Assembly: GCA_002179805.1 (NCBI GenBank) | Contig: NAVB01002061.1 | Span: forward strand, 1-11,351 | Direction of reading: 5' to 3' | DNA from: Acanthamoeba lenticulata | Taxonomy: Eukaryota; Discosea; Longamoebia; Acanthamoebidae | DNA length: 11,351 nt | Part shown: positions 1 to 9,700 of the stretch, one piece after another | Numbering within the stretch: position 1 is the first letter of the stretch | How the letters are laid out: every line of letters begins with the position of its first letter | The notes under the pieces: model-generated | The model's input: only the letters and a program-made list of their open reading frames with translations | Told to the model about the DNA's origin: nothing | Databases searched by the model: none | Made by a program: the position numbers and the translations under genes

Positions 1-2889
1 AAATAGGGAGCGTGAAGCGAAGCTGGAGGCTGAACAGAAGCGGCTCTACTTGGAGAGAAAGAAGAGGGCCATCGAGAAGGAATTGAAGATGGACGTGGAG
101 GACAGCGACAGGCTGATCGAAGAGTACCGCAAGAAGCTGGAGACCATGGTTGTTCCCGAAGAGGCCATGCACGTCATCAACGAGGAAATGGTTCGTGCCA
201 TCTGATGATTGTTAAACCTTTATTTAATAGTAATAATCGCAACAATGAAGAATTACCAGAGATTTTTACTTACCACGCGGTCGTTCTCACTGCAGAACAA
301 GCTGAGCTCGCTAGAGCGGTCGTCGTCAGAGTACAACATTACGCGAACCTACCTCAACTGGCTCACCACCCTCCCGTGGGGACTTCACTCTAAGGAGAAC
401 CTCAACCTGAGCCACGCCATCTCAGTGCTGAACGCCGATCACTTTGGCCTCAAGGACATCAAGGAGCGCATCCTCGAGTTCATCGCCGTCGGCAACCTCA
501 AGGGCTCCGTCCAGGTTCGTCCGTGCCTTGCTTGGTGTTGGCTCCGTTCGGTCTGGAAGCTGACAGTTGGCTTGATCATTCGGTGCGGCACAGGGCAAGA
601 TTCTGTGCTTCGTCGGCCCGCCGGGCGTGGGCAAGACCAGCATCGGCCAGTCCATCGCCCGCGCGCTCGATCGCGAGTTCTTCCGCTTTTCCGTGGGCGG
701 CATCAGCGACGTCTCTGGTACATTCAACCTTCCGTCCTCGCTTTGAGGCGTTCTCACCCGCAGCATCGAGCTCAAGCCTGCTGACATTTTCATCATTCCA
801 TTCCAGAAATCAAGGGCCACAGGCGGACCTACATCGGGGCCATGCCAGGCAAAATCGTGCAGTCCATGAAGAACCTCAAGTCTGCCAACCCGGTTATCCT
901 CATCGACGGTGCGCTACCTGTCGCCCGCATGACCCCGGACTCCGCTGCTGACGTACGCGCTTGCGTGAAACAGAGATCGACAAAATGGGCAATAGCCGGC
1001 AGGGCGATCCAGCCTCAGCGCTCCTCGAGGTGCTCGATCCGGAGCAGAACAAGACCTTCCTCGATCACTACCTCGACGTGCCCTTTGATCTCTCCAAGGT
1101 TCGTTTCGCCCCTCGTTATGACCGTGATGGTGACCGATCCCCATGTTGAATGACGCGCCCTTTTCTATCTGCTGCCGTAGGTGCTGTTCGTGTGCACGGC
1201 CAACGTGACGGATACCATCCCAGGCCCGCTGCTTGACCGCATGGAGGTGATCCAGCTCTCGGGCTACATCCTTGAGGAGAAGATGAACATCGCCAAGAAG
1301 TACCTCGTGCCCCAGATCATGAAGGAATCTGGACTTCAGGCCGTACGCCACCTTTTCCCTCCCTGAGCTGCGGCGCCAACTCGGCGGGCTCAAGAGTTCT
1401 CATGATGTGTTTACGGTAATCGCGGGCACAGAATCAAATTGCGATCAATGACTCGGCGCTGCATGGGCTGATCCAGTCCTACGCGCGTGAGGCCGGCGTG
1501 CGAGAGCTGTACAAGCACATCGAGAAGATCTTCCGCAAGGTTGCCTTCAAGGTGGCCAAGGACCGGCGCGACGCTGCGCCGTCTGGTGGTGCCGCCCCGG
1601 CCAGCAGCACCGTCGTTTCCCAGCCCGACAGTGTTGAGTCGAAGCCTGCCAAGAGGGGCAGGAAGAAGAAGGCATCAGCAGAGGCCCCGAGCTCTTCGGC
1701 CGAAGGTGAGGCCAAGACGGCAACGCAGGGCCAAGATGCTCAGCCGATCGTGGTGACGGCAACCAACCTGTCCGAGTACGTGGGCCAGCCCAAGTTCACC
1801 AGCGATCGATTCTACGATGTCACGCCTCCGGGCGTGGTGATGGGCCTCGCATGGACGGCCATGGGTGGTGCCACCCTGTACATCGAGACCGTCAACGATC
1901 GCCCGCTCTACAGCGCGCTCAAGCGCTTGCAGCCCGGTACGGAGCCTCGCCTCCCCGCAGCAGAAGCGGGCTCATGCTTGTGGCTCATGTGGTCGCTCAC
2001 GCGCGCAGAGGACGCTTTGGAGCCGCGGAAGGAGGCGCCGGACCACCAAGAGGACAACAAGCCGTCGCGCGGCGTGAAGACGATCGGTGGAGGCGGCCTC
2101 GGAGGAGGAGGAGGGATGCGTCTGCTCACGACGGGCCAGATGGGATCGGTCATGCAGGAGAGCACGTCGATCGCCTTCACCTTTGCCCGCAACTTCCTTG
2201 AGGACGTCTCGCCCGGCAGCGAGTTCTTTGATCGCGCGGCGCTCCACATGCACATCCCCGAGGTAGCCCCGTCCGCCTTCTCCACTCTCTTCTTCTTCAT
2301 CATCTTTCTCGTCTTCATGTTCTTCACTGACCAACACATGTGTGCATGCAGGGAGCGACGCCCAAGGACGGCCCGTCGGCCGGCTGCACGATGGTCACGT
2401 CGCTGCTGTCGCTCGCCACCGGTCGGCCGGTCCCGCCTGACATCGCCATGACCGGCGAGATCACCCTCACGGGCAAGATCCTCACCATCGGTACGGTCGT
2501 CGATCTGTTCGGTCTGGTGATCTGATGAAGTTGACCTGGTGAACGATTTCTTCTTGGCGACCGCAGGTGGCGTGAAGGAGAAGACGATCGCGGCGCGGCG
2601 GTCGGGAGTGAAGAGGTTGTTCTTCCCCGACGGCAACCGGAAGGACTGGGAAGAGCTGCCGGACTACATCCGCGAGGGCCTCGAGCCGCGCTTCGTAAAG
2701 GAATACCAGGAGATCTACGACGTCATCTTTGGCCAACAGCAAGAGGAGCAGCCTTCATCGACCACGTCACCTGCCGACGCGTCTGCTTCTCCCGCCAAGA
2801 CGAGGGGCAGGAAGCGAAAGACAACGACAACAACTGCTTCGTCTTCCACAGCCGGCGTATCGCAGCACAAGGAAGCTGCCTTGTGTTGA
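1..2889 (+). CDS. Mitochondrial-type Lon protease (LonA/LONP1), 5'-truncated, ten visible exons
   Basis: ATP-dependent serine protease that unfolds and degrades damaged or regulatory proteins, normally in the mitochondrial matrix. Exons by frame continuity: <1-190, 296-514, 594-717, 807-908, 974-1098, 1181-1342, 1432-1936, 2009-2262, 2352-2490, 2567-2889; this gives 713 visible residues. From the first visible codon (position 2): a charged coiled-coil end, then [16 protein letters not shown], Walker A GPPGVGKT at 144-151, Walker B VILIDE at 207-212, sensor-region [12 protein letters not shown], and a protease domain with catalytic Ser in GPSAG (569) and catalytic Lys in GGVKEK (612), 43 residues apart as in known Lon proteins. 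FFRFSVGG and LDVPFDLSK favour LONP1 over peroxisomal LONP2. The N-terminal substrate-binding domain and any targeting peptide lie outside the window. Odd points are a long linker with a basic patch (KRGRKKK) between the AAA and protease domains, a Gly-rich run, and a Ser/Thr-rich C-terminal tail with RGRKRK. Identity is firm; some splice sites are inferred. Confidence 0.95.
1937..2008 (+). other. Probable stop-free, frame-neutral intron in the Lon protease domain
   Basis: This 72-nt segment starts gtacgg and ends gcgcgcag. It is a multiple of three and has no stop, so the frame stays open whether or not it is removed. If translated it adds 24 residues, including a Trp/Leu-rich run ([11 protein letters not shown]), where Lon proteins normally have a short variable loop. 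The donor is identical to that of the intron at 2491, and the size matches its neighbours, so I treat it as an intron. Retention as coding sequence remains possible. Confidence 0.65.
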
Positions 2890-3092
2890 GCAACACCAAA
2901 CAGGACCGCACCAAAACGTTCCTTCTTTACTACTTCCACTTGTTCGTGCAGCGCCAGGGAGCGCGAGAGCTCCCAGTTAGCTGCATTCTTGGCATTCCTG
3001 CGAACACTTGAGCACCAATTCAAGCAGAAGCAGAAGTGAGCACACAGCTGTGATCGATTGACGTGGTCTTGAGAGCGCAACGTTGAAGTAGG
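2890..3092. other. Lon 3' flank and citrate synthase promoter region, with a hairpin
   Basis: This is the gap between two same-strand genes. I see no AATAAA and no clear TATA box. The notable element is a perfect 6-bp inverted repeat, GGGAGC at 2957-2962 and GCTCCC at 2969-2974, with a 6-nt loop. It could form an RNA hairpin in the Lon 3' UTR, but no function can be assigned from sequence. Confidence 0.4.
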
Positions 3093-5474
3093 ATGATGGC
3101 AGAGAACTCTACGGCCCTGACGGCGGTGCGACGGCTGCAGCACCTTGAGGCGCACCTACATGCAGGTGCTGCGAACACAGATCTGGAACTGATCGCTACC
3201 GGAGCCGCGGACGACAAGTACCTCACGTTTCTTGTGCCTCTTAGGCATGCGGACATGGGTCAACTCCTCGGGTTGTCTCACTCAAATCGAAACTCAGGAA
3301 AGAGACCGTGACGATTAGGGACAACCGCACCGGAAAGACGATTGAAGTGCCCATCAAGAACGGCACCATCACCGCGCTCAGCCTGAAGGACCTTAGCCTC
3401 AGGTACAACAGGCATTTTTTGTCATTGCTGGCGGTGTCTCTCATCCTCAATCTCCTCGAATCTCTGTCTGCTCGTAATTGTTGGTGCAGATCGTATGACC
3501 CCGGATACCTCAACACCGCGTCGGCCACCTCGCGCATCAGCTACATCGACGGCGACAAGGGCATCCTCAGGTGCCTATTCATGACACGGGCAAAGTGCCA
3601 GGCACCTTGAGGCAAAGTGCCAGGCCTGACGTCATGCCTTCCTGTGTGTGCAGGTACCGCGGCTATCCCATCGAGGAGCTGGCCGAAAAGTCGAACTTCT
3701 TGGAGGTGGCCTACCTGTTGATCAAGGGCGACCTGCCCAACAAGCAGCAGTACGACGAGTGGAACTCGCGCATCATGAACCACACGTGCGTGCCCCCACC
3801 TGCCCCTCGCCTCGTGGGGGCTTTCCTGATCTGACCGTCCTGGCGCGCCACTAGGTACATTCACCAAAACTTGATCTCGCTGCTCCAGACCTTCCGCTAC
3901 GACGCCCACCCGATGGGCATGGTCGTCAGGTTCGTCAGCCTGCGCGTTATGACTACGGCTGTGTTGCGTCGAAGCTGAATCTCTTATTTTTGTGTGTGCG
4001 CAACAGCTCCATGGCGGCCCTGGCCACCTTCTACCCAGAGGCCAACGCGGCTCTCTCGGTCCGTTGCCGCTTCCCCAGCGCGCGCCTGTACCTGGCGCAA
4101 TCACGTCATGTTCTGACTCGGCTTCTACTCGGGCACAATAGGGCAGCCAAGTCTTTAGCAACGTGCAGACGAGGAACAAGCAGATCTACCGCATCATCGG
4201 CAAGCTGCCCACCATCGCCGCCTGTGCCTATCGCCACCGGTACGTTGTGCCTTGATTTTTATATTATTTTATATTTATGAATAAATATTTTTTGTTAATT
4301 AAAAATAATATCAAATATAAATTGTTGTCTGCTGACGTCACGCCGCCGTCGGATCAGGATGGGACGGCCCTACAACGAGCCCGTCAACCACCTGTCCTAC
4401 GTGGAGAACTTCTTGTACATGCTCGACCACCTCCAGGAAAGGGACTACCGGCCACACCCCAAGCTGGTCCGCGCCCTCGAAGTCTTGTTCATCCTTCACG
4501 GTGCGTGGCCCGGTGTGCGGCTGGTCGGCTTGAGTTTCGCGCTGGACTGACCGCATAAACTGCGCCTCTGATACAGCGGATCACGAGATGAACTGCTCCA
4601 CGGCCGCCATGCGCCACATCGCCTCGTCGCAGGCCGACCCGTTCACGGCCGTCGCCGGAGCCGCCGGCGCCCTCTTCGGGCCCCTCCACGGCGGCGCCAA
4701 CGAGGTTCGTTGTTGTGAGTTTCATAGAGGACCAGCTTCGGCTCACTGCTGTGGCGTCCATCTTCTCAAGGCCGTGCTGCGGATGCTGGAGAGCATCGGG
4801 TCCAAGGACAAAGTGCCGGCCTTCCTGGCCGAGGTCAAGGCCCGCAAGAAGAAGCTGATGGGCTTTGGCCACCGGATCTACAAGAACCACGACCCGCGCG
4901 CGGCGATCATCAAGCGGACGGCCTACGAGGTGTTTGAGGTGTGCGGCCACGAGCCCCTGATCGAGGTGGCGATCGAGCTCGAGCGCCAAGCCCTGGCCGA
5001 CGAGTACTTTGTCTCGAGGAACCTCTATCCCAACGTGGATTTCTACAGCGGCCTCATCTACAAGGCGATGGGCTTCCCGACCGACATGTTCCCCGTCCTC
5101 TTCACCATCCCCCGCGCCGGTTCGTCTTCTTCCTCATCATCATCGTCATCATCATCCTCTTGATGTGCACTTTTCCTGATGGCTTGAGGGCAGTGGGTTG
5201 GCTCGCGCACTGGCTCGAGCTTCTCGACGACCCCGAGAACAAGATCGTGCGCCCGCGTCAGGTCTATCTGGGGCACGACCTCAGGTCCGTCTCGCTCCTC
5301 CATCATCCATAGTCGTCTTTATTACAACGTCTCATGTTCGGCTCTTGGGTTGGGTAAAGGCACTACACGCGCATGGGTGAGCGGGAGGAGGCGCAGGTGA
5401 CGACGAGCCGCGACTTTATCTCCCAGAACTCGCGCCGCAGGATCGTCTCGCTCAAGTCCCCTCACCAGTATTGA
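3093..5474 (+). CDS. Peroxisomal/glyoxysomal-type citrate synthase, twelve exons
   Basis: Condenses acetyl-CoA and oxaloacetate to citrate and CoA. Exons: 3093-3217, 3298-3402, 3490-3570, 3654-3785, 3855-3929, 4007-4058, 4142-4239, 4358-4500, 4577-4704, 4771-5119, 5194-5284, 5360-5474. They total 1494 nt (497 residues plus stop) and all intron phases agree. Visible family motifs are [57 protein letters not shown] and [12 protein letters not shown]. The catalytic triad is His273, His347 and Asp403. The sequence resembles plant glyoxysomal citrate synthases more than the pig-heart mitochondrial type. The N-terminus has a PTS2 nonapeptide (residues 14-22) and the C-terminus (SPHQY) is not PTS1. 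The start is the first of two adjacent ATGs; an in-frame TGA lies three codons upstream at 3084. A peroxisomal location suggests the glyoxylate cycle or acetyl export. Mitochondrial dual targeting cannot be excluded. Confidence 0.95.
3132..3158 (+). other. PTS2 peroxisomal targeting nonapeptide in the citrate synthase
   Basis: Codons 14-22 encode RLQHLEAHL, an exact fit to the PTS2 consensus R-[LVI]-x5-H-[LAF] recognised by PEX7. It lies near the N-terminus, where PTS2 works, and in the same relative place as in plant glyoxysomal citrate synthases. The following Ala/Gly/Asp-rich stretch could be a removable presequence. Function is inferred from the motif. Confidence 0.8.
3589..3625 (+). repeat. 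15-bp direct repeat inside citrate synthase intron 3
   Basis: The 15-mer ggcaaagtgccaggc occurs at 3589-3603 and again at 3611-3625, a 22-nt period, entirely within the intron 3571-3653. It looks like a small local duplication. Confidence 0.7.
4240..4357 (+). other. Longest citrate synthase intron, with an extreme AT-rich insert
   Basis: At 118 nt this is the longest intron reconstructed in the window; the others are 65-89 nt. About 4252-4325 is almost pure A/T in an otherwise GC-rich gene. It contains a perfect 10-bp inverted repeat, atattatttt at 4261-4270 and aaaataatat at 4302-4311. Removing it joins CAC-CG to G-ATG and keeps the frame, so the intron call is firm. The AT core may be a later insertion. 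Confidence 0.75.
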
Positions 5475-5750
5475 AGAGACGTGTTGATCTCTCGTTATTG
5501 GCTTAAATTACATGCTGCAAGTACACAGAAAACTGCCGGAAATTGCTGTTAGTTGGCCCACTTGCCCACGAGACCAAAGCAGGGCAGCGTGTTGTGAGGG
5601 TATTGGCAAGCGGGGCATGGTCAGCCCACACCACCAGGGATTTCCCTCTGTTCTATATGTCGAGGCCATCACATCTTCTATTTAACGCGGGGAAGGCCTT
5701 GTTGTTTCTTCATTCAACAACAACTCTACCAAGAAGCTACAACAACAATC
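5475..5750 (+). promoter_or_regulatory. Citrate synthase 3' flank and lectin promoter with TATA-like box
   Basis: This is the gap between the citrate synthase stop and the lectin ATG. A TATA-like tatttaa lies at 5679-5685, about 66 bp before the ATG; a second candidate, ctatatg, lies near 5653. A probable short A/C-rich 5' UTR (5701-5750, several aacaa units) precedes the ATG. No polyadenylation hexamer for the upstream gene was seen. Confidence 0.4.
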
Positions 5751-6652
5751 ATGAAGTACATCACTCTTCTCGCTGTGTTCGCGGCTTTGTTCTGCTGCGC
5801 CCTTGCCGGTACGCTTCATCTTCCTGTACAAATCAACACCAAGACTAGATCGCTGACCTTGAAGATCACACAGACTGCAACGTGGGCATCAAGCAGACGC
5901 TCGGCAGCTCGTGGAAGCAGGAAGGCAAGGACATGTCCCAGTGGAACGTGCAGATGACGGCTGGCTCTGAGGCGGTGAAGTCGCTCGAGCTGACCATCGC
6001 CGGCGCCGCCCTCTCGCAGTTCTGGGAGCTCACCAAGGAGGCCAGCGGCCTCTACGCCCTCCCCGACTACCGCACTCAGAACGGCGGCCTCCCCGCTGGC
6101 CAGGTCCACCAGTTCGGCTACATCATCGAGTCCGCTTCGGCTGCCGACATTTCCGTTGCGTCCATCAAGTGCGGCAGCGCCGCTGCCTCGCCCTCGGCCG
6201 CCCCGGCCAGCCCGAGCGCCTCGCCGGCTGCGCCCGCTCCATCTGCCTCGCCCTCGCCCTCCCCCTCGGCTGCTCCCAGCACTGTGGCCACGCCCGCCCC
6301 GGCCAATGGCTGCAGCGCCAGCGTGACCGTCTCGACCAGGACCAAGTCTGGTGGCGGCGTGTGGGAGGAGAACGGCAGCACCTTCCAGATCTTCGACCTT
6401 GTGCTCATCAACAACGGCCAGCGCCCGATCAACGGTGGCGTGCTCACCTTCGAGTTGGCCGAGTCGGGTGCCAGCATTAGCCAGTTCTGGGAGCTCAACC
6501 GCCAGGGCTCGACCAACGCCTTCAACATCGCCTTCAACTACGGCCCGCTCCAAGCTGGCGCCAGCCAGGGCTCCGGCGTCGTCGTCAAGCTTGCCGGCTC
6601 GACCTCGGCGGCCAAGCCCGGCGTCCTGCTCAGCAACATTGCTTGCCAGTAG
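5751..6652 (+). CDS. Secreted two-domain CBM49 cellulose-binding lectin (Luke-type cyst wall protein)
   Basis: Predicted secreted lectin that binds cellulose. Exons are 5751-5808 and 5874-6652, with an intron at 5809-5873 (gtacgc...cacag); the protein is 278 residues. Residues 1-19 are a signal peptide (Leu/Ala/Phe core ending ALA), and the splice falls at its cleavage site. Domain one spans about Cys21-Cys119 and domain two about Cys166-Cys277. Both share a SQFWEL motif followed by a similar beta-sheet pattern, and they are joined by a roughly 45-residue Ser/Pro/Ala linker. Two CBM49 modules with a Ser/Pro-rich spacer is the architecture described for the Luke lectins of Acanthamoeba cyst walls. 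There is no catalytic domain, so it is not a cellulase. A Dictyostelium-like spore or stalk cellulose-binding protein is the nearest alternative. Expression during encystment is expected from the family and is not shown by this sequence. Confidence 0.85.
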
Positions 6653-6742
6653 ACCATGCCACCACCTCTTCCCTTTTTGACAGTTCAGGATAGCCTGAGA
6701 CTTCAATACTCTCTACTTTGTAGATGCATAGGCTCCACCACA

Positions 6743-6748
6743 AATAAA
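6743..6748 (+). terminator. Candidate AATAAA polyadenylation signal for the lectin gene
   Basis: A canonical AATAAA lies 91 nt after the lectin stop and only 38 nt before the stop codon of the convergent gene. The two 3' ends must be very close or overlap. Confidence 0.6.
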
Positions 6749-6785
6749 CGCAATTTTACAAACAGTTTTTTTTATGGTCAGAGAG

Positions 6786-9700
6786 TCAGTTGGTAGAAGG
6801 AATAGAAAAGTAGGGATCATCGGCAAACCGCTCTCGGTTGGCGATGAGGTCCTTTGGTCTGGCCCTGGCCACGCTCAGCGGTTTCGAGTGCTTCTCGCGC
6901 TCTTCCAGAACCTTGTGGCAAGTGATCTGGACCAGCAAGCCGACGGCAATGTTGATGATGCAGGCGGTGAACTGGAGCCAGCAGCCGTCGTCAAGCGTGG
7001 CGCTCACATCAAAACACTTGGCATCGCCGTCCAGCTCAGCCTCTAGATACTGGGCCAGCAGGGTATTGATTACAGTACACCGGTCGCCGATAATGAACTG
7101 GGTGAGCTTGGGCAGCTCCAGAAGGGCGACGATGATCGACAGCACGACGACTTCGAGTGCAGACCAGGCGTTACACACTTCCGTGACGATGAAGACAGCA
7201 CGCTGCATCCTCGGTGTCAACGGAGTAAGCCACAGGACGAGGAGCAGAAGCAGGTAGGTCAGCGGGATAACCACGGCGAAGCAGAACCAGGTCACCTGGA
7301 TGAAGCGCACTCCCAAGTCGTCTCCGTCCGCCACGCTTCCGGGCAAGGCCAGGCCCGCGGTGATGACCGAGTACGTCCTGACCACGTCATCGTGCAAAAA
7401 CTCCAACACCAGCTTGAAGGCGCCACTAAACACGAAGTGGAAGGACGGATGGGCCGCGCCAGTGCACAGCAGACCAATGGCCAGCACGAGGAGCAGCGGC
7501 AGAGCGATCGCGATGATCTTGGAATAGCGATGCAGGAAAGGGTTGGAGGAGAAGGCCCGCGCGTACAACGCCTCCCACTCCTGCTTTATCGGCGCTTTCT
7601 TGGGCGTTGATTCCAAGCGGTGAAGCGCCAGCACAACATGAGTGACGCTAAGGGAGAGCATCGTCGCGAGAAGGAAGCCGTAAAAGCCCCAGTGTGGTTC
7701 CACGTAAGCGTCGACGTAAACAGAGTCTGGTGGATAGCGTGTCGAAGCCGGCGGGACGATGTGGAAGTGAAAGGCCACCATCGTCAAGGTCAACACAAAG
7801 GCGTCGATCAGGGACCATTTGCCCAGCGCATCGAGAGCCATGAGCGTTTGCTCTCGCCTTCGCCGTGGAAGCAGCTTGAGCGGCGCGACCCAGCATCCAA
7901 GCACCATCACCAGCTTCATGTAGGGCCAAGCGCCAGAGAAGACGGCCACCAGGATGGAGAGCGCGTACACCTCAGCTTTCCACATGTCGACCACACTGTT
8001 GCGTAGCGTGAAGTCGAACAACGAGGGGAGTTTGACGACTCGCCCAGGCAGCGTGACGTAGACGTAAACCGAAGCGCCGATTGAAGTGGTCGCCGAGAAG
8101 AACAGCGCTATGTTGAAGAGCAGCATCATCAACACCCCGTAGCGTACTACAGGGGACATGCGGGGGCTGAAGAGGAGGGAGTCCATCCACTTGTAGTTAG
8201 TTTTCACCGTGCCCTCGTCAACAGACAGCAGGCCAATGGCAGCTTCCTCATCCGAAGAGGACGAAGAGGCGTAGGAGTCCCACCGGTACCACCAACTGAG
8301 GACTTGAAAGATGGCGCTGAACGTGAGGACAGAGATAAACAGGGCTCCAGCTGTAGAGAAGCCAGCTGTTGTGGTCTCGATGTCGACTAACTCAACGGGC
8401 TCCGGCTCGGTGCACGTCTGGTTCGTAAGCAGCTCATCATGGATTACTTGATTGACGAGATTTCTCCCTGGTCCCGCCATCACACCGTTGAAGAAGGATG
8501 GTAGAATGCCTTGAAAGGTGTTGATGAAAAGGAGAAAGATGTTGTTGATGGTGCGGTCCAGCTGCTGCTCCGTGCCATTCCCGGTGCTTGCGGCAGGAGT
8601 AATTTGTAACTTGGCCAGAACGAATGCGAGGTCGAGTCGTGTGAGTTTGAGGTCATGGAGAGTTGACAGCAAGCATCCAGGCTGGGGAATCTCCGGGTCT
8701 GTAAGCTGGTGCAAGGCGTTGGACTTGATCACAGCTAGCATGTCAGAAACCAGCGTGTTGTTCACCACTTGAGCCTGAAGAACAGCTTCTTCGTAAAGGT
8801 AGCCGGCAGAACCGGCCAGGGACATGTTGAGAGAGAAGTCCAACGAAAGCGAAAACTGGTCCAGCGCCGTGTGGGAAGTAAGGTTGTAGAGGTCCCCAGG
8901 TTCCAGCAAGTCCACCGAGCGCCAGGAGGTCAGCCCAGAGATTGTGACATTGTCCACCATGAGGTCGATGACGGCGACGGAGCCAACCTTGATGGGCAGA
9001 GACACGGCCAGGTTCAACGTGATGGCGCCCGTTCCGTTCGTGACCTTGTCAAAGATACGGTTGACGCCCAGTGGGCCATCGGCGCCAATAACGTCGTTGA
9101 GCAGATAGCCCACCACGCCCATCAGGGCGCTCTTCTTCAGGTCGATCATGCCACTTGTTGGCTCCAGGGGAAACAGGGGAGGCTGGGGCTGGAGATAAGG
9201 AACGATGACAGCGTCCACTTCCTGCAGAACGTTGGTCAGGTTGGTCTGCACGAGGTCAGCAATCGTGGGGCAGATGATGCGATCAAGCCCCGAGGAGATG
9301 ATGGTCGCGATCTGCTGCTCAAAGAAGTTGAGGAAGTTGCCCAGATCCCCTTGGAACTGGATCGCGGTAACCTTGATGGCCGTGTTGCACGAGGTCAAGG
9401 AAGCGGACGACGGTATACTCTCGTTGGAGGTGTGCAATAGCTGGAGCGATCCCGAGACGCTGGATTGATTCGCTTGTGCTGTGGCAGAGCCCTGAATACC
9501 GGTGTTGAAGGCTGAGAGGCTCCACTGCATCCCGCAATCGATGCTGAGCCCGGAAGCTTCAACCTGAATGCCCGCTGGAGGCACCAGATCCGACTGGAGA
9601 GCTCCCATGGAGATGTTGGAGCACTTGAGATGAGTAACGTTGCCCGTCACCCCGAGACCTGAAAAGCTTTGGTCTGGGATGTGGATCACGAGTGCAGCGA

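Noticed and set aside
1908..2636. Minus-strand frame of 242 codons
   Set aside because: Shadow of the Lon protease domain and its introns; no coherent protein features.
5120..5163. Poly-Ser tract at the end of a citrate synthase frame
   Set aside because: Read-through of a TCN-rich intron (5120-5193); splicing restores the conserved RAVGWLAHW sequence.
5816..6706. Long minus-strand frame of 296 codons opposite the lectin gene
   Set aside because: Gly/Arg/Ala-rich translation is the antisense shadow of the GC-rich lectin exon; no family features, while the plus strand has a signal peptide and two repeated domains.
8769..9440. Plus-strand frame of 223 codons
   Set aside because: Antisense of the BPI-like domain; charged, low-complexity translation without recognisable motifs.
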